From Streptomyces sp. A3M-1-3 (lineage in GTDB: Bacteria; Actinomycetota; Actinomycetes; Streptomycetales; Streptomycetaceae): 56,657 nt of DNA. The notes below the pieces were generated by a model that did no database searches, had not been told where the DNA came from, and saw nothing but the letters and a program-made list of their open reading frames with translations. Shown here in pieces: positions 16,957-26,340 of the stretch. Within the stretch, counting starts at the first letter, position 1. Every line of letters starts with the position of its first letter. The stretch lies in the NCBI RefSeq assembly GCF_024213665.1, contig NZ_JANAVP010000040.1, forward strand, positions 1-56,657. Direction: 5' to 3'. Position numbers and translations under genes: made by a program.

Positions 16957-17357
16957 CCTCCTGGGGCTGGGCGGCCGGGGCGATGATCTCCGACCTGCCG
17001 GACCTGCGCAGTTGGGCCCGTACGCTCGCCACCGGCACCCTGCTGACCCCAAAGACGCAGGCACAGCGCCTCAAGACCCGCCCGACGACGATTCCGGGCG
17101 CCGGCTACGGGCTCGGCATCTTCAACGTCCAGGGCTGGATCGGCCACAACGGCTCCCTGCCCGGCTACGAGGCCCTGACCATCTATCTCCCCGAATCCCG
17201 GGCGACGTTGGCCGTGCTCCTCAACACGGACATCCTGCACGGCCAGACAGAGCCCAGCACCCTCTTCGGCCAGGCGATCACCCGCATCGTGACCCCCGAG
17301 CACGTGTTCAACCTGCCGGTCCCGGTGACCCGGCCGACGCCCCGGCCCACCTCCTGA
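16957..17357 (+). pseudogene. serine hydrolase, 3' part after the IS insertion
   Basis: This is the C-terminal 130 residues of the interrupted serine hydrolase: WGWAAGAMISDLPDLRSWAR, then GYGLGIF and the third active-site motif HNG in GWIGHNGSLPGYE. The frame matches the 5' part only if the element is removed at the inferred ends. It has no start signal of its own. Confidence 0.85.
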
Positions 17358-17367
17358 TCACGCCGAC

Positions 17368-17398
17368 GGGCCCGGCTCCCCCCGAGGGAGCCGGACCC
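17368..17398. terminator. bidirectional hairpin terminator at the end of nuo
   Basis: Arms GGGCCCGGCTCCC and GGGAGCCGGACCC pair with one mismatch around a five-base loop. It lies between the pseudogene end (+) and nuoN (-) and would end both transcripts. Confidence 0.8.
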
Positions 17399-17420
17399 GG
17401 TCGCGTACCGCGGAGAGGCG

Positions 17421-19082
17421 CTACCGCACAAACACTCCCGCCTGGCTCGCCAGGTCCAGGAAGTACTGCGGGGCCACGCCCAGGACCAGCGTGACCGCCA
17501 CGCCGATCCCGATCGCCGACATCGTCAGCGGGGACGGGACGGCCACCGTCGGGCCGTCCGCCTTCGGCTCGCTGAAGAACATCAGCACGATCACCCGGAT
17601 GTAGAAGAACGCGGCGATCGCGGACGAGATCACACCGACCACCACCAGCACCCCCGCACCGCCCTCCGCCGCGGCCTTGAACACCGCGAACTTGCCGGAG
17701 AAGCCGGAGGTGAGCGGGATACCGGCGAAGGCCAGCAGGAACACCGCGAAGACCGCCGCGACCAGCGGCGAACGGCGGCCCAGGCCCGCCCACTTGGACA
17801 GGTGCGTCGCCTCGCCGCCCGCGTCCCGTACCAGCGTGACGACCGCGAACGCGCCGATCGTCACGAAGGAGTACGCGGCCAGGTAGAAGAGGACCGACGA
17901 GATTCCGTCCGGCGTGGTGGCGATGACACCGGCCAGGATGAATCCGGCGTGCGCGATGGACGAGTAGGCCAGCAGCCGCTTCACATCGGTCTGGGTGACC
18001 GCGATGACCGCGCCCGCGAGCATCGTGACGATCGCGACGCCCCACATCACCGGCCGCCAGTCCCAGCGCAGGCCGGGCAGTACGACGTACAGCAGGCGGA
18101 GCAGCGCCCCGAAGGCCGCGACCTTGGTGGCCGCCGCCATGAAGCCGGTGACCGGGGTCGGGGCGCCCTGGTAGACGTCCGGGGTCCACATGTGGAACGG
18201 CACCGCGCCGACCTTGAAGAGCAGGCCGGTCAGGATCATCGCGCCGCCGATGAGCAGCAGCGCGTCGTTGCCCATGGTGCCGGCGAGCGCCGGGTCGATC
18301 TGGGTCAGGTTGCCGTCGACGACGTCGGCGATACGGCCGTACGAGACGGAGCCCGCGTAGCCGTACAGCAGCGCGATCCCGAAGAGCAGGAACGCGGAGG
18401 AGAACGCGCCGAGCAGGAAGTACTTCACCGCGGCCTCCTGCGACATCAGCCGCTGGCGGCGGGCGACGGCGCACAGGAGGTAGAGCGGGAGGGAGAAGAC
18501 CTCCAGCGCGATGAACAGGGTCAGCAGGTCGTTCGCCGCGGGGAAGACCAGCATCCCGCCGATGGCGAAGAGGGCGAGCGGGAACACCTCGGTGGTGGTG
18601 AACCCCGCCTTGACCGCCGCCTTTTCGCTGTCGCTGCCGGGTACGGACGCGGCCTGCGCGGCGAAGGAGTCGACGCGGTTGCCGTGCGCGACCGGGTCGA
18701 GCCGGCGCTCCGCGAAGGTGAACACCGCGACGATCGAGGCCAGCAGGATGGTGCCCTGGAGGAAGAGCGCCGGGCCGTCGACGGCGATCGCTCCCATGGC
18801 CGCGATCTGCGCCTTCGACGTGCCGTAGCCACCGGCGGCGAGCCCGACGACCGCCGCGAAGGCCGCGGCGAGGGCGACGACCGTCAGGAACACCTGGACG
18901 TAGTACCGGGCCTTGCGCGGTACGACGGCCTCGACGAGTACGCCGATGACCGCGGCGCCGACGACGATCAGCGTCGGGGCGAGCTGCGCGTACTCGATCT
19001 GGGGGGTCGGGATCTTCTCGATCGGGTCGACGGCGGCGGCCGTCGCCGTCGTCCACAGGCTGTGGACAGCTGATGCGCTCAC
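17421..19082 (-). CDS. nuoN: NADH-quinone oxidoreductase subunit N
   Basis: A 553-residue membrane subunit of complex I, one of three antiporter-like proton channels, with 13-14 predicted helices. Conserved family stretches are LTLFIALEVFSLPLYLLCA (key Glu, about residue 195), KYFLLGAFSSAFLLFGIALL, FKVGAVPFHMWTPDVYQGAP (key Lys, about 280) and VKRLLAYSSIAHAGFIL. It is the last gene of the operon, overlapping nuoM by GTGA (19079-19082), and is followed by a terminator. Confidence 0.97.
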   Translation of the reverse strand: MSASAVHSLWTTATAAAVDPIEKIPTPQIEYAQLAPTLIVVGAAVIGVLVEAVVPRKARYYVQVFLTVVALAAAFAAVVGLAAGGYGTSKAQIAAMGAIAVDGPALFLQGTILLASIVAVFTFAERRLDPVAHGNRVDSFAAQAASVPGSDSEKAAVKAGFTTTEVFPLALFAIGGMLVFPAANDLLTLFIALEVFSLPLYLLCAVARRQRLMSQEAAVKYFLLGAFSSAFLLFGIALLYGYAGSVSYGRIADVVDGNLTQIDPALAGTMGNDALLLIGGAMILTGLLFKVGAVPFHMWTPDVYQGAPTPVTGFMAAATKVAAFGALLRLLYVVLPGLRWDWRPVMWGVAIVTMLAGAVIAVTQTDVKRLLAYSSIAHAGFILAGVIATTPDGISSVLFYLAAYSFVTIGAFAVVTLVRDAGGEATHLSKWAGLGRRSPLVAAVFAVFLLAFAGIPLTSGFSGKFAVFKAAAEGGAGVLVVVGVISSAIAAFFYIRVIVLMFFSEPKADGPTVAVPSPLTMSAIGIGVAVTLVLGVAPQYFLDLASQAGVFVR

Positions 19083-20692
19083 GGGGCCGCCTCCACCTCT
19101 GGCTTGGGGTCCTTCTGCTGTACGTCGGACATGGTGTGCTCCACCGCCGGGTTGACGATCTCCGTCAGCGGCTTCGGGAAGACGCCCAGGAAGATCAGCA
19201 GCGCGATCAGCGGGGTGATCACCACCAGCTCACGGAGCCGGAGGTCGGGCAGTTTCTCCAGCCCCGGTTTCACCGGTCCGGTCATCGTCCGCTGGTAGAG
19301 GACGAGGGTGTAGAGCGCGGCCAGCACGATGCCGAGGGTGGCGATGATCCCGATGACCGGGTAGCGGGCGAACGTGCCGACCAGTACCAGGAACTCACTG
19401 ACGAAGGGCGCGAGCCCCGGCAGCGACAGCGTCGCGAGCCCGCCGACCAGGAACGTGCCGGCGAGGACCGGCGCCACCTTCTGCACCCCGCCGTAGTCGG
19501 CGATGAGCCGCGAGCCGCGCCGCGAGATCAGGAAGCCGGCCACCAGCATCAGCGCGGCGGTCGAGATCCCGTGGTTGACCATGTAGAGCGTCGCGCCCGA
19601 CTGGCCCTGGGACGTCATCGCGAAGATGCCCAGGATGATGAAGCCGAAGTGCGAGATCGAGGCGTAGGCGATCAGCCGCTTGATGTCCCGCTGGCCGACC
19701 GCGAGCAGCGCCCCGTAGATGATGCTGATCAGCGCGAGGACCAGGATCACCGGCGTCGCCCACTTGCTGGCCTCCGGGAAGAGCTGGAGGCAGAAGCGGA
19801 GCATCGCGAAGGTGCCGACCTTGTCGACGACTGCCGTGATCAGTACGGCGACAGGTGCGGTGGCCTCGCCCATGGCGTTGGGCAGCCAGGTGTGCAGCGG
19901 CCACAGCGGCGCCTTCACCGCGAAGGCGAAGAAGAAGCCGAGGAAGAGCAGCCGTTCGGTGTTGGTCGCCATGTCGAGCTGGCCGCTCGCCCGGGCCGCA
20001 GCGATCTCCTGGAGGGAGAAGTTCCCGGCGACGACGTACAGCCCGATGACGGCGGCCAGCATGATCAGCCCGCCGGCCAGGTTGTAGAGGAGGAACTTGA
20101 CGGCGGCGTACGAACGCTGGGCCGCCGCCGTCCCCTCGTCGCCCGCGTGGGCACGGTCCCCGAAGCCGCCGATGAGGAAGTACATCGGGATGAGCATGGC
20201 TTCGAAGAAGATGTAGAAGACGAAGACGTCGGTGGCCTCGAAGGAGATGATCACCATCGCCTCGACCAGCAGGATCAGCGCGAAGAAGCCCTGAGTCGGC
20301 CGCCAGCGCGACGACTTGCCCGCGGCGGAGCCGCTATTGGACACAGCGAGCGGATCGGCGTCGTGCCAGCCGGCCAGGATGACGAAGGGGATCAGCAGCG
20401 CGGTGAGCGCGATCAGCGCGACCGCGATGCCGTCGACGCCGAGCTCGTACCGCACCCCGAAGTCCGCGATCCAGGCGTGCGATTCGGTCAGCTGGTAGCG
20501 GTCGCCGCCGGGCTCGAAGCGTACGAGCACGATCGCGGCCAGGACCAGCGTCGCGAGCGAGACCAGCAGCGCCAGCCACTTGGCGGCGGTGCGGCGGGCG
20601 GCCGGCACCGCGGCGGTGGCGATCGCGCCGACCGCCGGGAGCACGGCCGTTGCCGTCAGCAGAGGAAAGCCTGCGTTTGCTACTACAGACAT
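19079..20692 (-). CDS. nuoM: NADH-quinone oxidoreductase subunit M
   Basis: A 537-residue antiporter-like membrane subunit. FYIFFEAMLIPMYFLIGGFG carries the essential Glu (about residue 165), KAPLWPLHTWLPNAMGEAT carries the channel Lys (about 260), and RDIKRLIAYASISHFGFI is the conserved broken-helix region. The gene starts five bases after the nuoL stop and overlaps nuoN by four bases. Confidence 0.97.
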   Translation of the reverse strand: MSVVANAGFPLLTATAVLPAVGAIATAAVPAARRTAAKWLALLVSLATLVLAAIVLVRFEPGGDRYQLTESHAWIADFGVRYELGVDGIAVALIALTALLIPFVILAGWHDADPLAVSNSGSAAGKSSRWRPTQGFFALILLVEAMVIISFEATDVFVFYIFFEAMLIPMYFLIGGFGDRAHAGDEGTAAAQRSYAAVKFLLYNLAGGLIMLAAVIGLYVVAGNFSLQEIAAARASGQLDMATNTERLLFLGFFFAFAVKAPLWPLHTWLPNAMGEATAPVAVLITAVVDKVGTFAMLRFCLQLFPEASKWATPVILVLALISIIYGALLAVGQRDIKRLIAYASISHFGFIILGIFAMTSQGQSGATLYMVNHGISTAALMLVAGFLISRRGSRLIADYGGVQKVAPVLAGTFLVGGLATLSLPGLAPFVSEFLVLVGTFARYPVIGIIATLGIVLAALYTLVLYQRTMTGPVKPGLEKLPDLRLRELVVITPLIALLIFLGVFPKPLTEIVNPAVEHTMSDVQQKDPKPEVEAAP

Positions 20693-20697
20693 ATCGA

Positions 20698-22638
20698 TCA
20701 GACCGCCCTCATCAGCAGGGTCGCGGCGATGATGATCGCCGTACCGCCGAACATCGTGACCGCGTAACTGCGGGCGTAGCCGTTCTGCAGCTTGCGCAGC
20801 CGGCCCGAGGCCCCGCCGACCGTGGCGGCCGTTCCGTTGACGACTCCGTCGACCAGGGAGTGGTCGACGTACACCAGCGAGCGGGTGAGGTGTTCGCCGC
20901 CGCGGACCAGGACGATGTGGTTGAAGTCGTCCTGGAGCAGATCGCGCCGGGCGGCGCGGGTGAGCAGCGAGCCGCGCGGGGCGACCACCGGGACGGGCCT
21001 GCGCCCGTACTGGAGGTACGCGAGCCCGACGCCGATGACCATCACCGCGACCGTGGCGCTCGTGATGGCGGCAGCGCCGATCGGCGGGTGGCCGTGGTCG
21101 AAGTCCGTGACGGGCTTGAGCCAGTTCACGAACGCCTCATTCAGGCTGAAGAGCCCGCCGGCGAACACGGAACCGAAGGCGAGGACGATCATCGGGATGG
21201 TCATCGACCTCGGCGACTCGTGCGGATGCGGCATGTCGCCGGGCTTCGCCTCGATGCCGGGCTCGACCCCCGCGGTCGTCTCCGGGTCGGGGGCCGGCTG
21301 CCAGCGCTTCTCACCGAAGAAGGTAAGGATCATCACGCGGGTCATGTAGTACGCGGTGATGGCCGCGCCCAGCAGCGTGACGGCGCCGAGGATCCAGCCC
21401 TCCGTACCGCCCTTGGCGAAGGCCGCCTCGATGATCTTGTCCTTGGACCAGAAGCCGGACAGGCCCGGGAAGCCGATGATCGCGAGGTAGCCGAGGCCGA
21501 ACGTCACGAACGTAATCGGCATGTACTTGCGCAGGCCGCCGTACTTCCGCATGTCGACCTCGTCGTTCATGCCGTGCATGACCGATCCGGCGCCGAGGAA
21601 GAGCCCGGCCTTGAAGAAGCCGTGCGTGACCAGGTGCATGATCGCGAAGACGTAGCCGATCGGACCGAGGCCGGCGGCCAGGATCATGTAGCCGATCTGC
21701 GACATCGTCGAACCGGCCAGAGCCTTCTTGATGTCGTCCTTCGCGCAACCGACGATCGCACCGAAGAGGAGCGTGACCGCGCCGACCACGACGACGGCCA
21801 ACTGCGCGTCGGGCGAGGCGTTGAAGATCGCGCCGGACCGGGTGATCAGGTACACGCCCGCAGTCACCATCGTCGCGGCGTGGATGAGGGCCGACACCGG
21901 AGTCGGGCCCTCCATCGCGTCCCCGAGCCAGGACTGCAGCGGCACCTGGGCCGACTTGCCGCAGGCGGCGAGCAGCAGCAGCAGGCCGATCGCGGTGAGC
22001 ATGCCCTCCGACGTCTCACCCGTCGACGAGAGCACCGGCCCGAAGGCGAAGGTCCCGAAGGTGGTGAACATCAACATGATCGCGATCGACAGGCCCATGT
22101 CGCCGACCCGGTTGACCAGGAAGGCCTTCTTGGCCGCGGTGGCGGCGCTGGGCTTGTGCTGCCAGAAGCCGATGAGCAGGTACGACGCCAGACCGACGCC
22201 CTCCCACCCGACGTACAGCAGCAGGTAGTTGTCGGCGACGACGAGCAGCAGCATCGCCGCGAGGAACAGGTTCAGATAGCCGAAGAAGCGGCGGCGGCGC
22301 TCGTCGCGCGCCATGTAGCCGATCGAGTAGATGTGGATCAGCGAGCCCACACCGGTGATCAGCAGCACGAAGGTCATCGACAGCTGGTCGAGCTGGAAGG
22401 CGACGTCCGCCTGGAAGCCCTCGACCGGAATCCAGCTGAACAGATGCTGGCGCATGGTCCGGGCTTCGGTCTCGTATCCCAGCATGGTGCTGAAGAGCAC
22501 CGCGCCGATCACGAACGACGCGGCCGCGAGCAGGGTGCCGAGCCAGTGCCCCGTACGGTCGAGACGCCGCCCGCCGCACAGCAGTACCGCCGCTCCGAGC
22601 AGTGGCGCTGCGACAAGCAGCGCAATCAGGTTCTCCAC
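20698..22638 (-). CDS. nuoL: NADH-quinone oxidoreductase subunit L
   Basis: A 646-residue subunit, the most distal proton channel and bearer of the long lateral helix in the C-terminal 100 residues. Family marks are WEGVGLASYLLIGFW (key Glu, about residue 150), SAQVPLQSWLGDAMEGPTPV (about 230) and KALAGSTMSQIGYMIL (about 320). Starts 14 bases after nuoK. Confidence 0.97.
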   Translation of the reverse strand: MENLIALLVAAPLLGAAVLLCGGRRLDRTGHWLGTLLAAASFVIGAVLFSTMLGYETEARTMRQHLFSWIPVEGFQADVAFQLDQLSMTFVLLITGVGSLIHIYSIGYMARDERRRRFFGYLNLFLAAMLLLVVADNYLLLYVGWEGVGLASYLLIGFWQHKPSAATAAKKAFLVNRVGDMGLSIAIMLMFTTFGTFAFGPVLSSTGETSEGMLTAIGLLLLLAACGKSAQVPLQSWLGDAMEGPTPVSALIHAATMVTAGVYLITRSGAIFNASPDAQLAVVVVGAVTLLFGAIVGCAKDDIKKALAGSTMSQIGYMILAAGLGPIGYVFAIMHLVTHGFFKAGLFLGAGSVMHGMNDEVDMRKYGGLRKYMPITFVTFGLGYLAIIGFPGLSGFWSKDKIIEAAFAKGGTEGWILGAVTLLGAAITAYYMTRVMILTFFGEKRWQPAPDPETTAGVEPGIEAKPGDMPHPHESPRSMTIPMIVLAFGSVFAGGLFSLNEAFVNWLKPVTDFDHGHPPIGAAAITSATVAVMVIGVGLAYLQYGRRPVPVVAPRGSLLTRAARRDLLQDDFNHIVLVRGGEHLTRSLVYVDHSLVDGVVNGTAATVGGASGRLRKLQNGYARSYAVTMFGGTAIIIAATLLMRAV

Positions 22639-22652
22639 TTTTCAGCGACCCC

Positions 22653-22952
22653 TTACAACTTCATCAGGCTGGCGTCGTCGACCGAGGCCGAGTGGCGGGA
22701 ACGGAAGAGCGACACGATGATCGCCAGACCGACCACGACCTCCGCGGCGGCGACGACCATCGTGAAGAACGCGATGATCTGACCGTCGAGGTTGCCGTGC
22801 ATCCGGGAGAAGGCGACGAGCGCGAGGTTGCAGGCGTTGAGCATCAGCTCGATGCACATGAAGACGACGATCGCGTTCCGCCTGATCAGGACCCCGGCCG
22901 CACCGATGGTGAACAGCAGCGCGGCGAGATAGAGGTAGTTGACCGGGTTCAC
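22653..22952 (-). CDS. nuoK: NADH-quinone oxidoreductase subunit K
   Basis: A 99-residue, three-helix membrane subunit with the two conserved buried glutamates in FMCIELMLNACNLALVAF (about residue 36) and MVVAAAEVVVGLAIIV (about 70). It overlaps nuoJ by four bases (22949-22952). Confidence 0.96.
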   Translation of the reverse strand: MNPVNYLYLAALLFTIGAAGVLIRRNAIVVFMCIELMLNACNLALVAFSRMHGNLDGQIIAFFTMVVAAAEVVVGLAIIVSLFRSRHSASVDDASLMKL

Positions 22953-23809
22953 TTGGTGACCTCCTCTTCGCGGCCGCCGTTGCGGTCGCCGTCACGGTCC
23001 CGGCCGAGCCGGTCCGCCGACTTCTGCTCCAGCGCCTTGAGATCGGCGATCGCCTCGATGGACACATCGCGGATCTGGCCGCGGGCGCGCAGCGTCTGGT
23101 TGACGGTGAGCTCCGCCGGGGTGCCGTCCGGCAGCAGGCCGGCGATGTCCACCGCGTTGTGCCGGGCATAAACGCCGGGCGCGGGCAGCGGCGGGAGCTG
23201 CTTTCCGGTCCGTACGCGCTTCTCGGCCAGCTCGCGCTGGGTCGCGGCGCGCTCGGTGCGCTCGCGGTGGGTCAGCAGCATCGCGCCGACCGCCGCGGTG
23301 ATCAGCAGCGCGCCGGTGATCTCGAAGGCGAAGACGTACTTGGTGAAGAGGAGGGCGGCCAGGCCCTCGACGTTTCCTGCGGAGTTGACCCGGCCGAGCC
23401 CGTTGAAGGTCGTCAGTGACGCGTTGCCGAGGCCGGCGATCAGCAGGATGCCGAAGCCGAGCCCGCAGGCGGCGGCCAGCCAGCGCTGGCCCTTCAGTGT
23501 CTCCTTCAGGGAGTCCGCCGCCGTCACACCGACCAGCATCACGACGAACAGGAAGAGCATCATGATCGCGCCGGTGTAGACGATGATCTGGACGACGCCC
23601 AGGAAGTACGCCCCGTTGGCGAGGTAGAAGACCGCCAGGACGATCATGGTCCCGGCGAGGCTCAGCGCGCTGTGCACGGCCTTCTTCATCAGGATCGTGC
23701 CAAGCGCGCCGATCACGGCGACCGTGCCCAGCACCCAGAACTGGACGGCCTCACCCGTGGAGGTGGTGGAGGCCGCGGCGGTGGTAGCCGCGGCGGCGAA
23801 GGCGCTCAT
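22949..23809 (-). CDS. nuoJ: NADH-quinone oxidoreductase subunit J
   Basis: A 286-residue membrane subunit with five helices in the first 180 residues, including YFLGVVQIIVYTGAIMMLFL (conserved Tyr in the third helix). The C-terminal 100 residues are a charged cytoplasmic extension typical of actinobacterial NuoJ, ending in an Arg/Asp-rich tail. It overlaps nuoI and nuoK by four bases each. Confidence 0.95.
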   Translation of the reverse strand: MSAFAAAATTAAASTTSTGEAVQFWVLGTVAVIGALGTILMKKAVHSALSLAGTMIVLAVFYLANGAYFLGVVQIIVYTGAIMMLFLFVVMLVGVTAADSLKETLKGQRWLAAACGLGFGILLIAGLGNASLTTFNGLGRVNSAGNVEGLAALLFTKYVFAFEITGALLITAAVGAMLLTHRERTERAATQRELAEKRVRTGKQLPPLPAPGVYARHNAVDIAGLLPDGTPAELTVNQTLRARGQIRDVSIEAIADLKALEQKSADRLGRDRDGDRNGGREEEVTK

Positions 23810-24456
23810 CGTCCGATCACCTTCTCCGACGCCGGCTCGTTCTCACCGAAGTCCGAAGCCCCTTCCTGCGGGGTCTCCCCCTTCGACACGGCGACCTGGC
23901 GGACGGTGCCGGGCGCGGCCTCCGTCACCAGGCCCCGGTAGTAGTCCTGCTCGTCCGTGCCGGGGAAGATCGAGTGCGGTGTCTCGACCATGCCCTCCTC
24001 CAGCCCGGCGAGCAGCTGCTCCTTCGTGTAGATGAGGGCCTCGCGGCTGCTGTCGGCCAGTTCGAACTCGTTGGTCATCGTCAGCGCCCGGGTGGGGCAC
24101 GCCTCGATGCACAGCCCGCACAGGATGCAGCGGGCGTAGTTGATCTGGTAGACGCGGCCGTACCGCTCGCCCGGGGAGTAGCGCTCCTCCTCGGTGTTGT
24201 CCGCGCCCTCGACGTAGATCGCGTCGGCGGGACAGGCCCAGGCGCACAGCTCGCACCCGATGCACTTCTCGAGTCCGTCCGGATGCCGATTGAGCTGGTG
24301 CCGCCCGTGGAACCGCGGCGCCGTGGTCTTCTGCTGCTCCGGGTACTGCTCGGTCAGCCGCTTCTTGAACATGGCCTTGAAGGTCACGCCGAAGCCGGCG
24401 ACAGGGTTCTGGAAGGGGGTCCGGGGGGTTTCCTCCCGGGAGGACTCACTAGGCAC
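23806..24456 (-). CDS. nuoI: NADH-quinone oxidoreductase subunit I
   Basis: A 216-residue iron-sulfur subunit that passes electrons through clusters N6a and N6b. Two CxxCxxCxxxCP motifs are present: CIGCELCAWACP (about residues 65-76) and CILCGLCIEACP (about 110-121). The GTG at 24456 was chosen because AGGAGG lies eight bases before it; an ATG at 24474 gives six more residues. It overlaps the nuoH stop by eight bases. Confidence 0.94.
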   Translation of the reverse strand: MPSESSREETPRTPFQNPVAGFGVTFKAMFKKRLTEQYPEQQKTTAPRFHGRHQLNRHPDGLEKCIGCELCAWACPADAIYVEGADNTEEERYSPGERYGRVYQINYARCILCGLCIEACPTRALTMTNEFELADSSREALIYTKEQLLAGLEEGMVETPHSIFPGTDEQDYYRGLVTEAAPGTVRQVAVSKGETPQEGASDFGENEPASEKVIGR

Positions 24457-25822
24457 CGTCGGCCTCCTCACCATTGGTTGTCTCGGCCGTACCGACCAGC
24501 TGACGTTCCTGCCGAGACCTTCGACGGGGTACGGGCGGCAGGGTCTGGCCGGGCTTCGGCGGTACGGGATAGCCGCCCGCCATGGGGTCGAAGGGCGCCT
24601 CGTCCTCGACGGGCGCCGCTTCCTTCTCCCTCTTGTCGCGGAAGATGTCCGCGACGAAGGAGAGCAGCAGGACCGCGACGACCGCGCCTCCGACGTACAG
24701 CACGATCTGCTGGAAGTCGTAGTTCTCGTTGCGCAGCGCCCGCACGGTCGCGACCAGCATCAGCCAGACCACCGAGACCGGGATCAGGACCTTCCAGCCC
24801 AGCTTCATCAGCTGGTCGTAGCGGACGCGGGGGAGCGTGCCGCGCAGCCAGATGAAGAAGAACAGCAGCAGCTGGACCTTGATGACGAACCAGAGCATCG
24901 GCCACCAGCCGTGGTTCGCGCCCTCCCAGAAGGTGCTGATCGGGTAGGGGGCCCGCCAGCCGCCCAGGAAGAGGGTGGCCGAGACCGCGGAGACGGTGAC
25001 CATGTTGACGTACTCGGCCAGCATGAACATCGCGAACTTGATCGAGCTGTACTCGGTGTTGAAGCCGCCGACCAGGTCGCCCTCGGACTCCGGCATGTCG
25101 AAGGGGGCGCGGTTGGTCTCGCCCACCATCGTGACGACGTAGATGATGAAGGAGACCGGCAGCAGGATGATGAACCAGCGGTCCGCCTGCGCCTCGACGA
25201 TCGCCGACGTCGACATCGACCCGGAGTAGAGGAAGACGGAGGCGAAGGCCGCGCCCATCGCGATCTCGTAACTGATCATCTGGGCGCAGGAGCGGAGGCC
25301 GCCGAGCAGCGGGTACGTCGATCCGGACGACCAGCCGGCGAGGACGATGCCGTAGATGCCGACGGAGGCGACCGCGAGGATGTAGAGCATCGCGATCGGC
25401 AGGTCGGTGAGCTGCATCGTCGTCCGGTGGCCGAAGATCGAGACCTCGTTGCCGGCCGGGCCGAACGGGATCACGGCGATAGCCATGAAGGCCGGGATGG
25501 CGGCGACGATCGGGGCGAGGACGTAGACGACCTTGTCCGCGCGCTTGACGATCACGTCTTCCTTGAGCATCAGCTTGATGCCGTCGGCGAGCGACTGGAG
25601 CATGCCCCAGGGACCGTGCCGGTTCGGCCCGATGCGCAGCTGCATCCAGGCGACGACCTTGCGCTCCCAGACGATGGAGAAGAGAACGGTGATCATCAGG
25701 AAGGCGAAGCAGAAGACGGCCTTGATGACAACGAGCCACCAGGGGTCGCGGCCGAACATGGAGAGATCCTCGGCCGCGAGGACGCTCCGCTGGGCTTCCG
25801 CGATATGGGCGAGGGCGCTCAC
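24449..25822 (-). CDS. nuoH: NADH-quinone oxidoreductase subunit H
   Basis: A 457-residue membrane subunit that lines the quinone entry site. Conserved parts are ERKVVAWMQLRIGPNRHGPW (about residue 50), the VGETNRAPFDMPESEGDLVG loop (about 230) and the GYNTEYSS-like GGFNTEYSSIKFAMFM. The C-terminal 60 residues form a Pro/Arg-rich cytoplasmic tail common in actinobacteria. GTG start with GGAGGTG upstream inside the end of the preceding frame, which it overlaps by GTGA. Confidence 0.96.
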   Translation of the reverse strand: MSALAHIAEAQRSVLAAEDLSMFGRDPWWLVVIKAVFCFAFLMITVLFSIVWERKVVAWMQLRIGPNRHGPWGMLQSLADGIKLMLKEDVIVKRADKVVYVLAPIVAAIPAFMAIAVIPFGPAGNEVSIFGHRTTMQLTDLPIAMLYILAVASVGIYGIVLAGWSSGSTYPLLGGLRSCAQMISYEIAMGAAFASVFLYSGSMSTSAIVEAQADRWFIILLPVSFIIYVVTMVGETNRAPFDMPESEGDLVGGFNTEYSSIKFAMFMLAEYVNMVTVSAVSATLFLGGWRAPYPISTFWEGANHGWWPMLWFVIKVQLLLFFFIWLRGTLPRVRYDQLMKLGWKVLIPVSVVWLMLVATVRALRNENYDFQQIVLYVGGAVVAVLLLSFVADIFRDKREKEAAPVEDEAPFDPMAGGYPVPPKPGQTLPPVPRRRSRQERQLVGTAETTNGEEADGA

Positions 25823-26340
25823 GCCGGCACCTCCGTTGCGGGGACGGCCAGGGTGGTACCCGGCCGGACGACGGTTCCACTGGGGCTGCGCCCCAGGCCC
25901 GGCGCGCGGCGCGGCGCGGCCGCGATCGCGCCTGCGGCGGCGGACGGGGCTGCGGCGGCGGACGCGGCCGCGGGTGCAGCCGCCCCCGGTGCAGCGGCCG
26001 CGGTCGCCGGGGCTGCGGCTGCCGGCGCCGGGACAGCGGCCGCCGGGGCCGCCGTCGCCGGTGCAACGGTCTCCGGGGCGGAGCCGGCGGCGGACGCCCA
26101 CTGCGCCTCGGCGCGCAGCGACACGTGGGTGCGGGAGCAGAGCTCCCGCCGGGCGGTGCCCTCGCGCGGCAGGCTCGCCGCGCAGCGCGCGGTGAGGACG
26201 GTCACGACCGCACCTCCCCTGCGATCGTGGCGCGACCGCCGGCGCACCTCCGGTGCGTGCACGACGCGCCCGGCCGGAGCCGCGGCGGTCGCCGCGCCTC
26301 GCCTGCGGGAGCGGAGCTGGCTGAGCGGGTAGCTGCTCAC
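25819..26340 (-). CDS. Ala/Pro-rich frame exactly bridging nuoG and nuoH
   Basis: A 173-residue frame that starts at the GTG overlapping the nuoG stop (GTGA, 26337-26340) with GGAGGTG before it, and ends at the TGA overlapping the nuoH start (GTGA, 25819-25822). Codons end mostly in G or C, consistent with coding. Residues 1-60 are Arg-rich, a second possible start (GTG at 26204 preceded by GGGGAGGTG) begins MTVLTAR like the NuoG start, and residues 90-145 are a low-complexity Ala/Pro run. No domain is recognised. It could be an accessory complex I peptide or a non-functional spacer that preserves coupling. Confidence 0.5.
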   Translation of the reverse strand: MSSYPLSQLRSRRRGAATAAAPAGRVVHAPEVRRRSRHDRRGGAVVTVLTARCAASLPREGTARRELCSRTHVSLRAEAQWASAAGSAPETVAPATAAPAAAVPAPAAAAPATAAAAPGAAAPAAASAAAAPSAAAGAIAAAPRRAPGLGRSPSGTVVRPGTTLAVPATEVPA

